DNA from: Xenorhabdus griffiniae
GTDB lineage: Bacteria > Pseudomonadota > Gammaproteobacteria > Enterobacterales > Enterobacteriaceae
Assembly: GCF_037265215.1 (NCBI RefSeq)
Contig: NZ_CP147737.1
Span: forward strand, 496,001 to 560,000
Reading direction: 5' to 3'
Length of the DNA: 64,000 bases
The notes under the pieces are model-generated. The model saw only the letters and a list, made by a program, of their open reading frames with translations, was not told the DNA's origin and made no database searches. The translations under genes and the position numbers were made by a program. Shown in pieces: positions 8,010 to 20,611 of the stretch; position 1 is the first letter of the stretch, and each line of letters opens with the position of its first letter.

Positions 8010-9359
8010 TTACTTATCATGTAAGCCTAATTTCTTCTCCAGATAGTGGATATTGGTTCCACCTTTCTGGAAGTTCTCGTCATTCATGATTGCCAGTTGC
8101 AGATCGATATTGGTCTTAATGCCATCAATGATCAACTCGGCCAGTGCGTTCTTCATACGCGCAATGGCCACTTCGCGGGTTTCGCCGTAAGTGATGAGCT
8201 TACCAATCATGGAATCATAGTAAGGCGGTACGGTATATCCCGCATAGATGTGGGATTCCCAACGCACACCAAACCCACCTGGTGAGTGGAAATGGGTGAT
8301 TTTGCCTGGACTTGGCAGGAAGGTTTTCGGATCTTCGGCATTGATACGGCATTCGATCGCATGGCCTTTGATTTCAACATCTTCCTGTTTGATGGATAGT
8401 GGCATACCAGAGGCGATACGCAACTGTTCCTTAATCAAGTCAACGCCAGTGATCATTTCAGTCACTGGATGTTCAACCTGAATACGGGTATTCATCTCAA
8501 TAAAGTAGAATTCGCCGTTTTCGTACAGGAACTCAAATGTACCTGCTCCGCGATAGCCAATTTCGATGCAGGCATTGGCACAACGCTCACCGATACTGCG
8601 GCGCAGTTCTGGTGAGATACCTGGTGCTGGCGCTTCTTCCACCACTTTCTGGTGGCGGCGCTGCATGGAGCAGTCACGTTCAGCCAGATAGAGTGCATTG
8701 CCCTGACCATCAGCTAAGACCTGGATTTCAACGTGACGTGGGTTTTCAAGGAATTTCTCCATGTATACCATGTCGTTGTTGAAAGCGGCTTTAGCTTCTG
8801 CGCGAGTCATAGCGATGGATTGTGCCAGATCTTTGTCGCTGCGTACGACGCGCATACCACGGCCGCCGCCGCCGCCCGATGCCTTGATGATCACCGGATA
8901 GCCGATGCGGTTTGCAATGGCCTTGTTTTTCTCAGTATCGTCACCCAATGGGCCATCAGAGCCAGGAACGCAAGGGACACCCGCTTTTTTCATTGCGTTG
9001 ATAGCGGAAACTTTATCCCCCATCAAACGGATAGTGTCCGCTTTCGGGCCAATGAAAATAAAGCCAGAACGCTCGACCTGCTCGGCAAAGTCAGCATTTT
9101 CAGACAGGAAGCCATAACCCGGGTGGATTGCCTGTGCACAAGTGATTTCCGCCGCAGAGATAATGGCAGGAATATTTAGATAACTTTTAGCTGAGGCAGC
9201 CGGGCCAATGCAGACGGTTTCATCCGCCAGCAGGACGTGCTTCAGATCACGGTCTGCCGCAGAGTGCACAGCCACGGTTTTGATCCCAAGTTCCTTACAG
9301 GCTCTCAGGATACGCAGTGCAATTTCACCGCGGTTAGCAATGACAATTTTTTCAAGCAT
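8010..9359 (-). CDS. accC: Biotin carboxylase subunit of acetyl-CoA carboxylase
   Basis: Carboxylates the biotin on AccB with ATP and bicarbonate, the first half-reaction of fatty-acid synthesis. The start is placed at ATG 9359 ([14 protein letters not shown]), which is the universal family N-terminus; upstream in-frame codons have no homology. The 449-residue length equals E. coli AccC. The ATP-grasp glycine-rich loop [14 protein letters not shown] lies at about residues 159-172, and the active-site signature [16 protein letters not shown] at about 285-300. It follows accB by 13 bases, the usual accBC operon. Confidence 0.98.
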   Translation of the reverse strand: MLEKIVIANRGEIALRILRACKELGIKTVAVHSAADRDLKHVLLADETVCIGPAASAKSYLNIPAIISAAEITCAQAIHPGYGFLSENADFAEQVERSGFIFIGPKADTIRLMGDKVSAINAMKKAGVPCVPGSDGPLGDDTEKNKAIANRIGYPVIIKASGGGGGRGMRVVRSDKDLAQSIAMTRAEAKAAFNNDMVYMEKFLENPRHVEIQVLADGQGNALYLAERDCSMQRRHQKVVEEAPAPGISPELRRSIGERCANACIEIGYRGAGTFEFLYENGEFYFIEMNTRIQVEHPVTEMITGVDLIKEQLRIASGMPLSIKQEDVEIKGHAIECRINAEDPKTFLPSPGKITHFHSPGGFGVRWESHIYAGYTVPPYYDSMIGKLITYGETREVAIARMKNALAELIIDGIKTNIDLQLAIMNDENFQKGGTNIHYLEKKLGLHDK

Positions 9360-9372
9360 GGGGTGCGCCTCG

Positions 9373-9825
9373 TTATTCGATGACGACCAATGGCTCGTCG
9401 AATTCAACAGGTTGACCGTCTTGGACCAGAATCGCTTTTACTACGCCTGTTTTGTCAGCTTCGATCTGGTTCATCATTTTCATCGCTTCCACGATGCACA
9501 GGGTTTCGCCCTGATTAACATGCTGGCCGACTTCAATGAAAGGTTTCGCATCTGGGCTTGGTGAACGGTAGAACGTACCAACCATCGGCGAGCGAACTGT
9601 GTGACCACTGATTTCCGCGGGTTTGTCAGCGGCGGCTGGCGCTGGTGCAGCGGCCTGCACTGGCTGTTGAGCTGGCGCAGAAATATATTGCTGGGTCACA
9701 GGTATTGCCGCGGCTGTCGTTGCCCGGCTGATGCGTACTGACTCTTCACCTTCAGAAATTTCCAGTTCAGAAATGCCAGATTCTTCAACCAGCTCGATCA
9801 GTTTTTTTATCTTACGAATATCCAT
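9373..9825 (-). CDS. accB: Biotin carboxyl carrier protein of acetyl-CoA carboxylase
   Basis: Carries biotin on a lysine between AccC and the carboxyltransferase AccAD. N-terminal helical region ([15 protein letters not shown]), then an Ala/Pro/Gln-rich flexible linker at about residues 38-70, then the biotinyl domain with EAMKM at 113-117, so K116 is the biotinylation site. Length 150, slightly shorter than E. coli (156) because of the linker. In E. coli AccB represses its own operon; no such site is visible by eye here. aroQ lies 27 bases upstream on the same strand. Confidence 0.98.
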   Translation of the reverse strand: MDIRKIKKLIELVEESGISELEISEGEESVRISRATTAAAIPVTQQYISAPAQQPVQAAAPAPAAADKPAEISGHTVRSPMVGTFYRSPSPDAKPFIEVGQHVNQGETLCIVEAMKMMNQIEADKTGVVKAILVQDGQPVEFDEPLVVIE

Positions 9826-9852
9826 GAGTGTGGTTCCGTACTTTTAAGTCAA

Positions 9853-10305
9853 TTAGTTGGATGTTGACAAGCGGTTGACCGCTGCCTGTAATGCGAAACT
9901 ATAACCATCCGCCCCCAATCCACAGATGACACCGACTGCAATATCGGAAAGATATGAGTGGTGGCGGAATGGCTCGCGGGAATGCACGTTGGAAAGGTGA
10001 ATCTCAATAAATGGGATATCTACCGCCAGAAGTGCGTCGCGCAATGCCACGCTGGTGTGCGTGTATGCTGCAGGGTTGATTAAAATAAAATCTGTATTGC
10101 CCCGCGCAGAATGAATTCTCTCAATTAGTTCAGATTCTGCGTTGGATTGCAGATGGGATAATTCAGCCCCCGATTGTTGAGCTTCTTTTGACAGTCTGTT
10201 AACGATGTCATCCAGCGTTAACTTGCCGTAGGTCTCTGGCTCTCGTGTTCCCAACAGGTTCAGGTTAGGGCCATTCAAGAGTAAAATGCGAAACTTGTCT
10301 GCCAT
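9853..10305 (-). CDS. aroQ: Type II 3-dehydroquinate dehydratase
   Basis: Converts 3-dehydroquinate to 3-dehydroshikimate in the shikimate pathway. The family signature [17 protein letters not shown] (residues 11-27) contains the catalytic Arg21 and Tyr26, and [17 protein letters not shown] (101-117) holds the catalytic His103. The 150-residue length is standard. It heads the aroQ-accB-accC gene run. E. coli K-12 has only the type I enzyme (aroD); the type II gene before accB is common in Yersinia, Photorhabdus and other gamma-proteobacteria. Confidence 0.96.
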   Translation of the reverse strand: MADKFRILLLNGPNLNLLGTREPETYGKLTLDDIVNRLSKEAQQSGAELSHLQSNAESELIERIHSARGNTDFILINPAAYTHTSVALRDALLAVDIPFIEIHLSNVHSREPFRHHSYLSDIAVGVICGLGADGYSFALQAAVNRLSTSN

Positions 10306-10460
10306 TGTGCGGGTATCTCCGGCAATCTGTCAACAATCGACCAAGATAACTCGATGTCAACGGTTTGTCATCTCTTTCTGATAGCTAGAATTGTAAATTT
10401 GACGATAAAGCCCGACATTATAAACATATCGTGGCATTTAGCAGCTAAATACTGGTCTTA

Positions 10461-11435
10461 TCAGCGCACTTTCACTACTGTTCTGCCCGTAATTTGATTG
10501 TTTATCAACTTATTGGCGTGTTCGATCACCTGTTCTAATGTAATTTCATGCGCTGCTTGCTGATAAAAGGAATCTGGTAGTAGCGCTTGCAAACGTTGCC
10601 AAATGGCAGGGCGTTTCACCGCAGGGACAGTGACAGATTCTACACCCTGTAAACGAACATTACGCAGAATAAACGGCATTACGCTCGTGGGGAGTTGACT
10701 GTCACTTGCCATGCCACAAGCGGCTACTGTACCGTTGTAACGCACTTGTGCCAGCAAGGTAGCCAATATCGTGCCACCAACGGTATCTATTACACCGGCC
10801 CAACGTTGTTTTTCTAATGGACGTGATAGTTGGTTGAAATCATTCGCCGGTAAAACCGCTTGCGCTCCCAGCGAGAGCAGATAATCTTGGCTGTCGGGTT
10901 TGCTGCTAATCGCAGTGACGGAATAGCCCAGTTGTGACAGTAAGGTAATCGCCGTACTGCCAACCCCACCACTGGCTCCTGTCACAGCGATTTCTCCGCT
11001 TTCCGGTGTGATGCCTCCTTGTTCCAACGCCATGACACATAACATGGCAGTAAAACCCGCCGTGCCGATGATCATTGCTTGTCGGGTACTTAATGCAGGT
11101 GGCAAAGGAGTCAGCCACTCCCCTGATACTCTTGCTTGTTCTGCCAGCCCGCCCCAGTGCGTTTCTCCCACACCCCAGCCAGTCAGCAAAACATGTTGTC
11201 CGACGTGAAAACGGGGATCTTCGGAATGATGGACAACACCAGAAAAATCAATCCCCGGCACCATCGGAAATTGACGGATAATCTTCCCCTTGCCGGTGAT
11301 GGCAAGGGCATCTTTGTAATTGAGTGTGGACCAATGGATATCAACGACCACATTACCCGATGGCAATTGAGATATATCAATATTTTGAATGGATGCTGAT
11401 AATGTTTCGTGTTGTTCCAGTAATAAAGCTTTCAT
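10461..11435 (-). CDS. acuI: NADPH-dependent acrylyl-CoA reductase (YhdH/AcuI)
   Basis: Medium-chain dehydrogenase/reductase without zinc that reduces acryloyl-CoA to propanoyl-CoA with NADPH, a detoxifying role. The catalytic-domain motif LNYKDALAITG (about residues 37-47) and the nucleotide-binding loop TGASGGVGS (about 150-158) are clear. Two ATG codons lie 6 bases apart (11441 and 11435). AGAGG directly abuts the first and sits six bases before the second, so the second is chosen, giving 324 residues starting MKALLLEQHE as in E. coli. The neighbour csrD, which lies between acuI and mreB in E. coli, is missing here. Confidence 0.94.
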   Translation of the reverse strand: MKALLLEQHETLSASIQNIDISQLPSGNVVVDIHWSTLNYKDALAITGKGKIIRQFPMVPGIDFSGVVHHSEDPRFHVGQHVLLTGWGVGETHWGGLAEQARVSGEWLTPLPPALSTRQAMIIGTAGFTAMLCVMALEQGGITPESGEIAVTGASGGVGSTAITLLSQLGYSVTAISSKPDSQDYLLSLGAQAVLPANDFNQLSRPLEKQRWAGVIDTVGGTILATLLAQVRYNGTVAACGMASDSQLPTSVMPFILRNVRLQGVESVTVPAVKRPAIWQRLQALLPDSFYQQAAHEITLEQVIEHANKLINNQITGRTVVKVR

Positions 11436-12992
<1,557 letters not shown>

Positions 12993-13100
12993 AAGTAACT
13001 CTGCGAGCTGGGAGGTGGACGTGTTTTATTGGGGCCTCCTTGCTGATTGTACCGGAGTTTTATCATTTATGAGACAACACAGCTCGACAATACGCCATTT

Positions 13101-14090
13101 ATGAAGCCGATTTTCAGCAGAGGGCCTTCTCTGCAACTACGACTCTTTTTTGCTATCATTGTTGCCATTATTTTGATGGTGGTAGACAGTCGCCTTGGTA
13201 TTTTCAATAAAGTCCGTAGCTACATGGATACGGCTGTGAGTCCTTTTTATTTTCTTGCCAACGGGCCGCGTCAGTTTTTGGACGGCCTCTCAGAATCTTT
13301 CGTTAGCCGTAATCATCTGGAGCTGGAAAATAGAGCCCTGCGTAATGAATTGCGTTTACAGGACAGTAAATTGCTGCTGTTAGGGCAACTGAAACAAGAA
13401 AATTCCCGTTTACGTGAATTACTGGGATCGCCACTGCGTCATGATGAACACATGATGGTATCGCAGGTGATTTCTGGGGGGATGGATCCATACCGCGATC
13501 AAATTGTCATTGATAAAGGGGCGAAGGATGGCGTGTACGAAGGGCAACCGGTGATCAGTGATCGTGGTGTCGTAGGGCAAGTGACTGCCGTGAGCCAGTT
13601 GAGCAGCCGGATATTGTTGATTTGCGATACCTCTCATGCCATTCCGGTGCAGGTACTGCGAAACGACATTCGTGTTATCGCTGGGGGAGCAGGGTGTACG
13701 GATGATCTCCTGTTGGAACCTTTACCAAGTGATACAGATATCCGCGTAGGTGATGTATTGGTGACATCGGGGCTGGGAGGGCGTTTTCCTGAAGGTTATC
13801 CTGTGGCTGTCGTCTCTTCTGTCAAAATTGATAACCAGCGGGCTCATGCGGTAATTCGTGCCCGTCCGTTGGCCGAATTGCGACGCTTGCGCTATTTACT
13901 CCTATTGTGGGGAGGAGATAACGATCCGTCTGAACCATTGCCACCTTCGGAAGTATACCGCGCTGCCAATGAACGTTTGATGCAGATGTTACCGCAAGTG
14001 TTGCCAAATCCATCAAATGAGTCACCACAGTTGTTGACACCAAAGTCAGTGGAAAAACCGACATTACCAGCTACAGGAAATCGTCAATGA
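13101..14090 (+). CDS. mreC: Cell-shape protein MreC
   Basis: Bitopic membrane protein linking MreB to the elongation wall synthases RodA/PBP2. ATG 13101 gives [14 protein letters not shown], the E. coli N-terminus; an upstream in-frame ATG lacks support. One transmembrane segment lies at about residues 14-28, then a coiled-coil stretch (about 65-105, [18 protein letters not shown]) and the periplasmic beta domain with [12 protein letters not shown] and [17 protein letters not shown]. The product is 329 residues; the Pro-rich tail is shorter than in E. coli (367). Its stop overlaps the mreD start (ATGA). Confidence 0.97.
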   Translation: MKPIFSRGPSLQLRLFFAIIVAIILMVVDSRLGIFNKVRSYMDTAVSPFYFLANGPRQFLDGLSESFVSRNHLELENRALRNELRLQDSKLLLLGQLKQENSRLRELLGSPLRHDEHMMVSQVISGGMDPYRDQIVIDKGAKDGVYEGQPVISDRGVVGQVTAVSQLSSRILLICDTSHAIPVQVLRNDIRVIAGGAGCTDDLLLEPLPSDTDIRVGDVLVTSGLGGRFPEGYPVAVVSSVKIDNQRAHAVIRARPLAELRRLRYLLLLWGGDNDPSEPLPPSEVYRAANERLMQMLPQVLPNPSNESPQLLTPKSVEKPTLPATGNRQ

Positions 14091-14575
14091 GTCAATATCA
14101 TAGCCAAGGACTTTGGGTTATTTGGTTATCTTTCCTGATTGCTATCGTGCTACAGATTATGCCGTGGCCGGAGCAGTTTTTTATGTTTCGGCCTACCTTA
14201 CTGATGCTGTGCTTAGTTTATTGGTTGCTTGCGCTTCCCCATCGTGTCAGCGTTGGTACTGGCTTTGTTTTGGGGATTATTACTGATCTGTTGCACGGCA
14301 GTATTTTGGGAGCACATGCTCTGGCATTGAGCATTATCAGTTTTCTGGTCGCATTCAAATTTCAGCTTCTTCGCAATATGGCGCTTTGGCAGCAAGCCTT
14401 GGTTGTCGTCGGGCTTTCGACATTGATGAACTTCTGCGTTTTTCTGATCCATGCTCTGTTACTCAAGACTATCTTTCATCCAGAAGTGTTCTGGAATGGG
14501 GTAGTCAATGGTATTCTCTGGCCTTGGCTATTCTTATTAATGCGGAAAATCCGTCGTCAATTTTCAGTCCGTTAA
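14087..14575 (+). CDS. mreD: Rod-shape protein MreD
   Basis: Integral membrane partner of MreC in the elongasome. The 162-residue length equals E. coli MreD. About five to six hydrophobic segments run through the chain, and [13 protein letters not shown] and [13 protein letters not shown] are the conserved family stretches. The ATG overlaps the mreC stop codon by four bases, which implies translational coupling. Confidence 0.96.
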   Translation: MSQYHSQGLWVIWLSFLIAIVLQIMPWPEQFFMFRPTLLMLCLVYWLLALPHRVSVGTGFVLGIITDLLHGSILGAHALALSIISFLVAFKFQLLRNMALWQQALVVVGLSTLMNFCVFLIHALLLKTIFHPEVFWNGVVNGILWPWLFLLMRKIRRQFSVR

Positions 14576-14653
14576 AGTGGGTTTCTGTATTTAAAAGGCA
14601 AAGGCATATAACAAAAAATAGCTGATGGGATAGACTCCTAAGGATTATTCGCG

Positions 14654-15241
14654 ATGAAAACCATTTACTTAGCTTCTGGCTCCCCAAGACGGCGTGAGCT
14701 GGTGGAATTATTGGATTTTAATTTTGAAATCCTGGCATCTCAGGTCGAAGAAAAATGGCGTGAAGGAGAGTCTCCACAGCAATATGTTACTCGATTAGCC
14801 AGAGAGAAAGCACAGGCTGGCGTAGCCATTGCCTCACATGATTACCCCGTTCTGGGGGCGGATACCCTTGTTGTATTGAATAACCAAATTTTGGAAAAAC
14901 CGCGAAATCAGCAACACGCTATGGAAATGCTTAACGGTTTGTCTGGTCAACGCCATCAGGTCATGACGGCTGTTGCTTTATCGAACAATCAACATACCTT
15001 GAGTGAGATAGTCATTACAGATGTGATATTCCGCCAGTTGTCCCAACGGGAAATACAGGAATATATTGCCACTGGGGAGCCAATGGATAAAGCCGGCGCT
15101 TATGGCATTCAAGGTAAAGGTGGTTGTTTTGTCAGAAAAATTAATGGCAGTTACCACGCTGTTGTCGGCTTACCACTGGTGGAAACGTATGAATTAATCA
15201 CACGATTTTTAGCGTTAGCTGATGGGAAGGACTATTCATGA
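14654..15241 (+). CDS. yhdE: Maf-type nucleoside triphosphate pyrophosphatase (dTTP/UTP)
   Basis: Hydrolyses dTTP, UTP and modified pyrimidine nucleotides to monophosphates as a house-cleaning enzyme. The N-terminal signature [15 protein letters not shown] (residues 6-20) and the catalytic GADTLVVL region near residue 72 are clear. Length 195, close to E. coli YhdE (197). Its stop codon overlaps the rng start by four bases (ATGA), so the two are translationally coupled. Confidence 0.95.
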   Translation: MKTIYLASGSPRRRELVELLDFNFEILASQVEEKWREGESPQQYVTRLAREKAQAGVAIASHDYPVLGADTLVVLNNQILEKPRNQQHAMEMLNGLSGQRHQVMTAVALSNNQHTLSEIVITDVIFRQLSQREIQEYIATGEPMDKAGAYGIQGKGGCFVRKINGSYHAVVGLPLVETYELITRFLALADGKDYS

Positions 15242-16707
15242 CAGCAGAGTTATTAGTCAATATAACACCATCCGAAACGCGGGTTGCTTATATTGATGGC
15301 GGTATCTTACAAGAAATTCATATTGAGCGAGAAGCCAAAAGGGGCATTGTCGGAAACATTTATAAAGGGCGCGTGAGCCGGGTTTTACCGGGTATGCAGG
15401 CGGCTTTTGTCGATATTGGGCTGGAGAAAGCGGCTTTTTTACATGCTTCGGATATTGTGCCCCATACTGAATGTATTGCCGGCGAAGAACGGAAGAATTT
15501 CCATGTCAGGGACATTGCTGAATTAGTGCGTCAGGGGCAGGATTTACTTGTTCAGGTAGTGAAAGATCCTCTGGGGACAAAAGGTGCCCGTTTGACAACG
15601 GATATCACCTTACCATCACGTTACCTGGTGTTTATGCCAGGTGCATCGCATGTTGGTGTTTCACAGCGCATAGAGAGCGAAGCAGAGCGTGATCGCCTGA
15701 AAAGCATTGTCATGGAGTATTGTGATGAGCATGGAGGGTTTATTATCCGCACGGCCGCCGAAGGTGTGGGAAAAGAAGAACTGGCACAGGATGCCGCATT
15801 TTTGAAGCGCCTGTGGAGTAAAGTGATTGAACGTAAGAAACGCAATATCACCAAAAACAAGGTCTATGGTGAATTAGCACTGGCGCAGCGTGTTTTACGT
15901 GATTTTGTTAGAGCCTCCCTCGATCGCATTCGGGTTGATTCCCGCCAGACATTTATCCAATTGCAGGAATTTATTGATGAATATATCCCTGAAATGAACG
16001 CTAAATTGGAACATTATCAGGGAAACCAGCCGATATTTGATCTGTACGATGTGGAAAATGAAATTCAACGGGCGCTGGAACGTAAGGTTGAATTAAAGTC
16101 AGGTGGTTATCTGATCATTGATCAGACAGAAGCCATGACAACAATTGATATTAATACGGGAGCTTTTGTTGGGCATCGCAACTTAGATGAGACTATCTTT
16201 AATACTAATATCGAAGCAACACAGGCCATTGCCCGACAATTAAGGCTCCGTAATTTGGGCGGTATCATTATCATTGATTTTATTGACATGGGTAATGAAG
16301 AGCACCGGCGCCGTGTATTAGCTTCTCTGGAACAAGCACTAAGTAAAGATAGGGTGAAAACTACCATCAATGGTTTTTCACAATTGGGTTTGGTTGAGAT
16401 GACGCGCAAACGTACACGGGAAAGTATCGAACATATCTTGTGTGATAATTGTCCAACGTGTCAGGGGCGTGGCACGGTAAAATCCGTCGAAACTGTCTGT
16501 TATGAAATCTTGCGTGAAATTGTACGTGTCAACCGTGCAATTGATGCTGCGCGTTTTCTGGTTTATGCCTCGCCAGCCGTCAGTGAAGCCCTAAAAGGGG
16601 ATGAGTCCCACGCATTGGCTGAGGTGGAAATTTTTGTCGGTAAACAGGTCAAAGTGCAGACAGAACAGCGTTACAGCCAGGAGCAATTTGACGTTATCAT
16701 GATGTAA
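15238..16707 (+). CDS. rng: Ribonuclease G
   Basis: Endoribonuclease of the RNase E/G family that matures the 5' end of 16S rRNA and degrades some mRNAs. The S1 RNA-binding region ([21 protein letters not shown]) lies at about residues 39-60. The catalytic acidic residues are in TIDINTGAF (about 302) and IIDFIDMG (about 346), and the zinc-link motif CPTCQGRG follows near residue 407. At 489 residues it matches E. coli RNase G and lacks the RNase E scaffold tail. The gene sits in the usual mreBCD-yhdE-rng-yhdP order. Confidence 0.97.
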   Translation: MTAELLVNITPSETRVAYIDGGILQEIHIEREAKRGIVGNIYKGRVSRVLPGMQAAFVDIGLEKAAFLHASDIVPHTECIAGEERKNFHVRDIAELVRQGQDLLVQVVKDPLGTKGARLTTDITLPSRYLVFMPGASHVGVSQRIESEAERDRLKSIVMEYCDEHGGFIIRTAAEGVGKEELAQDAAFLKRLWSKVIERKKRNITKNKVYGELALAQRVLRDFVRASLDRIRVDSRQTFIQLQEFIDEYIPEMNAKLEHYQGNQPIFDLYDVENEIQRALERKVELKSGGYLIIDQTEAMTTIDINTGAFVGHRNLDETIFNTNIEATQAIARQLRLRNLGGIIIIDFIDMGNEEHRRRVLASLEQALSKDRVKTTINGFSQLGLVEMTRKRTRESIEHILCDNCPTCQGRGTVKSVETVCYEILREIVRVNRAIDAARFLVYASPAVSEALKGDESHALAEVEIFVGKQVKVQTEQRYSQEQFDVIMM

Positions 16708-16798
16708 CACCATCAGTTCATTTGTAAGAACGAGTCTGTAGAAGAAGGTTAGAAAACTAGCTTGCAGAGAAATAGCGCTGGCAACCAAGGAGAAATGC

Positions 16799-19700
16799 GT
16801 GAAGCGACTGCCGGGGATACTATTAGCGACAGCCGCAATAGTCATTATCATTGTGGCTTTGCTTGTCAGCGGGTTGCGTTTCTTCCTGCCACACATCAAT
16901 GAATATCGTCAGCAATTAGTCGAAAAAATTGCTGACGTGACAAACATTCCTGTCAATATTGGCTACATAACAGGTCACTGGGAACCTTTTGGCCCTAGTC
17001 TGGAAATCCATGATATCAGCGCGAAAACGGCAGATGCCGATATTCATGCCCAAAAGGTCATACTTTCTTTGGATGTCTGGCGCTCACTGTTACAACGGCG
17101 CTGGCATTTTCGTGATCTGTCCTTTTACCAGCTTCAGGTAAATTACGATAAAGCGCTGTTTGGCGCAGAGGGCGAAAACAGGTTTTCTCAGCCGGATAGC
17201 CTCTCTACCCTGTTTCTTGAGCAATTCAATCATTTTGATTTGCATGACAGCCGTTTGACTTTTTTGACGCCATCGGGTGAAAAAGCCGATTTGCTATTAC
17301 CGCAGCTAACCTGGCTGAATCAAGATAACCGCCATCGGGCACAAGGCAGCGTAAGCCTCTCTTCGCTTAATGGGCAAGAAGGTATTGTCCAGGTGAAACT
17401 TGACCTGAAAGATAGCGCTGGGATCTTGGATAATGGCACCGTTTATTTGCAGGCCGATGATATCGACATGCGACTGTGGTTAAGCCGTTGGTTAAGGGAT
17501 AACACAGGATTGGATAATGCTCATTTCAGTCTGGCTAGTTGGATTACCTTGCAAAATGGGCGGATTGAAAGTGGACGTTTGCAGCTCAGGCATGGTGGCG
17601 CCAATTGGCATGTCGAAACTGAAAACCATCGGCTTGAAGTGCGTGACTTTCTGGTGCAGATGCGTCGCCAGGGTGAAGGGTGGTTGTTTGACGTGCCAAA
17701 TCTGGCAAGCCTGAAAACTGACGAACAACAGTGGCCTGAAGGGAAGCTCGCAACACTGTATGTTAAGCAGTCACAGCAATATCAGGGTAATGATCACTGG
17801 CGTATTCGTGCTGAAAATATCCAGCTTGAATATTTAAACGGGATATTACCGATACTCTCTTTTGTGACACCGGATATCGTCAAGGATTGGCAGCAGCGCC
17901 AGCCAAAAGGGGTGATTGACAATTTTGCCCTCGATATCACACCAGCACTTCCCGATGATATGGGCATTCGCCTGAAATGGCAGGATGTCAGCTGGTTACG
18001 TTGGAAGGAACTGCCTTCAGTTAACCATTTTAGTGGCAGCTTAGCGGGAAATAAGCATTGGGGAAAGCTCAACCTTGCACTGAAAAACAGCACCATTGAT
18101 TATGGTAATATGTTTCAGGCTCCACTTGAGATTACCCGCAGCGAAGGGCAAGTATTCTGGAAAAATGGTCAAGATGGCATGGAAGTATGGAGCCAGGGGC
18201 TGGATTTGCAGGCCAAATCGCTATGGCTTAATGGAAATTTCCATTACCGAAAACCTCACAGTAAACCACCTGTTTTAGCCATGTTAGCGGGGATTCGAGT
18301 TAATGACTTGGGTGAGGCTTGGCGCTATTTTCCCAAGCCACTGATGGGGGAATCTCTGACAGACTATTTGACTGCTTCCTTGATTAAAGGAAAGGTCGAT
18401 AATGCGACCCTGATTTTTCATGGTGATCCTCATGATTTTCCGTTTAAGCAGAACAACGGTCAATTTCAGGTAGTTGTGCCGCTGCGCCATGCCACTTTTC
18501 AATACCAACCCGATTGGCCGGCACTGTTTGATTTGAATATTGATCTTAACTTCCAGAACAATGGATTGTGGATGCTGGCACAGAAAGCACAGTTGGGAAA
18601 AGTGGAGGCGACTCACGTTTCGGCAGTGATCCCTGATTACGGTAAGCATAAACTGTTGATTGATGCGGCACTCTCTGGGGATGGGAAGAGTATTCATGAT
18701 TATTTCAACCATAGCCCGATGGCAGACACGATTGGCAGCGCACTAGAGAACTTACAGCTAAGTGGTCGGGTGGATGGAAAACTCCATATGGATATTCCCT
18801 TACAGCGTGGGAAAGTTACAGCGAGCGGGGAAGTGGCGCTGAAAGATACTCATCTGTTCATTAAGCCATTGAATAGCGAGATGGCGCATCTCAATGGCAA
18901 ATTCCGCTTTGACAATGGTAAGTTAAAAAGTGAGACATTAACTGCTCATTGGTTAGGAAATCCCTTATCCCTACAGTTTTCCACCCAAGACTTGCCAAAA
19001 CATTATCAGGTTGATGTGAAACTGGATTCACATTGGGCGGCGAAGGCATTACCGGAACTTCCAGCGGAGATCCGCAACAAGCTCTCTGGGGCGTTGAATT
19101 GGCAGGGAAATGTCAATGTTACGATACCTTCTGGTGAGACAAAAAGTGACGTGAAATACCGTGTGGCAGTTAATGCAGATTTGTCACATTTGCATAGCCA
19201 ATTACCCATATTGGACACAGAATCTCTGCGGGAATGGAATAAAGTTAACCTCCATGCTGAAGGTGATATGGACCAGCTCCAGATCAAAGGATTACTGGGC
19301 AAGCGATATGCTTTCAACACCCAGTGGAGGCTGGAAGAAGCCCATACCAAATTGCAGCGAGGTATTTTTCAGACCGATAATATAGGTATTCCTGCTCTGC
19401 CGAAAAAATCATTGCTGGCCTTAAAATTGCCTGCCATTGATGGTGAAAAATTATTGGCGTTGCTTGAACTTCTGCATTGGCAGCCCTCGAAAGATAACGG
19501 TTCGCTATGGCCAAGCTTATTTGAAATTTCATTGCCAGCGCTGGATCTTGCTGGACAGCGCTGGAATCAACTTATATTCAATGTCGTGCAACAAAACGGT
19601 GAAGTAACCGTGAGTGCACAAGGGAAAGAAATTAATGGCAACCTTCTGATTGCAAAGCATAAGCCTATGCAGGCATCAATCAATTACCTTTATTATGATC

Positions 19701-20611
19701 CTTTGTTTGCGACAGATTCATCGGTTGATGGTAAAAGGTTAATGTCAGATAAGGCGCCAGTGCCCCATTATGCTTTGAACAATTGGCCTGCATTGGATGT
19801 TAAATGCGCGGAATGCTGGGTGGGTGGATTAAAACTTGGCAAAATATCTGGATCGATCAGGCCAGAAGGTGATTCCCTGATTTTGACCAATGGGCAAATG
19901 GAGAACAGTGCTGGAAACCTGACATTATCTGGGCGTTGGTATGAAAACCATACCGGAAGTTATAGTCATATCAAAGGGCAGTTATCAGGAGAAAAATTCG
20001 ATGATATGGCTGCTTATTTGGGCTTTATCGTACCGATTGTGGATGCGCCTTTCAAATTTGATTTCAATTTGAATTGGCAAAATGTCCCGTGGCAGCCAGA
20101 TCTCAAAACGCTGAATGGCACGCTGACTGGCGACATGAAAAAAGGGGCCATCGCCAAATTAGGCGGCGGCAGAGCCGGGCAATTATTCAGGCTTATTAGT
20201 TTTGATGCGTTGTTGCGTAAATTACAATTGGATTTTAGTGACACATTCAGTAATGATTTCAACTTTGATTCCATTCGTGGTGACGCGACGCTAAAAAATG
20301 GCGTCATATATACCGATAACTTTCTTATCGATGGATTGGCAGCAGACATCAATGCGACAGGGCGGACAGATTTAGTTCATCGTCAGATCAATATGGCACT
20401 GGTCATTACGCCAGAAATTTCGACAACGGTGGGAGTTGCAACGGCTTTTGCCGTCAATCCTGTGGCTGGCGCGGCAATTTTTGCCGCAACAAAAGCACTA
20501 AGGCCCTTATGGAGTAAGATATCGGTGATTCGCTATCGGTTAACGGGCAGCCTCGAACAACCTAAAATTGATGAAGTTATACGTCAGCTTAAGGAGAATA
20601 AAGGGCCATGA
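16799..20611 (+). CDS. yhdP: AsmA-like envelope protein YhdP
   Basis: Very large inner-membrane-anchored periplasmic protein of the AsmA/TamB/YhdP group that moves phospholipids toward the outer membrane. The start codon is GTG at 16799 with AAGGAG six bases before it. One N-terminal transmembrane segment (about residues 8-30) is followed by about 1,200 residues of repeating beta-groove structure and the C-terminal AsmA-like module (GGGRAGQLFRLISFDALLR, then ATAFAVNPVAGAAIF). Length 1270 is close to E. coli YhdP (1266). Its stop overlaps the next gene's start (ATGA). Confidence 0.96.
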   Translation: MKRLPGILLATAAIVIIIVALLVSGLRFFLPHINEYRQQLVEKIADVTNIPVNIGYITGHWEPFGPSLEIHDISAKTADADIHAQKVILSLDVWRSLLQRRWHFRDLSFYQLQVNYDKALFGAEGENRFSQPDSLSTLFLEQFNHFDLHDSRLTFLTPSGEKADLLLPQLTWLNQDNRHRAQGSVSLSSLNGQEGIVQVKLDLKDSAGILDNGTVYLQADDIDMRLWLSRWLRDNTGLDNAHFSLASWITLQNGRIESGRLQLRHGGANWHVETENHRLEVRDFLVQMRRQGEGWLFDVPNLASLKTDEQQWPEGKLATLYVKQSQQYQGNDHWRIRAENIQLEYLNGILPILSFVTPDIVKDWQQRQPKGVIDNFALDITPALPDDMGIRLKWQDVSWLRWKELPSVNHFSGSLAGNKHWGKLNLALKNSTIDYGNMFQAPLEITRSEGQVFWKNGQDGMEVWSQGLDLQAKSLWLNGNFHYRKPHSKPPVLAMLAGIRVNDLGEAWRYFPKPLMGESLTDYLTASLIKGKVDNATLIFHGDPHDFPFKQNNGQFQVVVPLRHATFQYQPDWPALFDLNIDLNFQNNGLWMLAQKAQLGKVEATHVSAVIPDYGKHKLLIDAALSGDGKSIHDYFNHSPMADTIGSALENLQLSGRVDGKLHMDIPLQRGKVTASGEVALKDTHLFIKPLNSEMAHLNGKFRFDNGKLKSETLTAHWLGNPLSLQFSTQDLPKHYQVDVKLDSHWAAKALPELPAEIRNKLSGALNWQGNVNVTIPSGETKSDVKYRVAVNADLSHLHSQLPILDTESLREWNKVNLHAEGDMDQLQIKGLLGKRYAFNTQWRLEEAHTKLQRGIFQTDNIGIPALPKKSLLALKLPAIDGEKLLALLELLHWQPSKDNGSLWPSLFEISLPALDLAGQRWNQLIFNVVQQNGEVTVSAQGKEINGNLLIAKHKPMQASINYLYYDPLFATDSSVDGKRLMSDKAPVPHYALNNWPALDVKCAECWVGGLKLGKISGSIRPEGDSLILTNGQMENSAGNLTLSGRWYENHTGSYSHIKGQLSGEKFDDMAAYLGFIVPIVDAPFKFDFNLNWQNVPWQPDLKTLNGTLTGDMKKGAIAKLGGGRAGQLFRLISFDALLRKLQLDFSDTFSNDFNFDSIRGDATLKNGVIYTDNFLIDGLAADINATGRTDLVHRQINMALVITPEISTTVGVATAFAVNPVAGAAIFAATKALRPLWSKISVIRYRLTGSLEQPKIDEVIRQLKENKGP

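Noticed and set aside
8733..9179. 148-residue plus-strand ORF opposite accC
   Set aside because: Shadow frame of a highly conserved gene, no homology.
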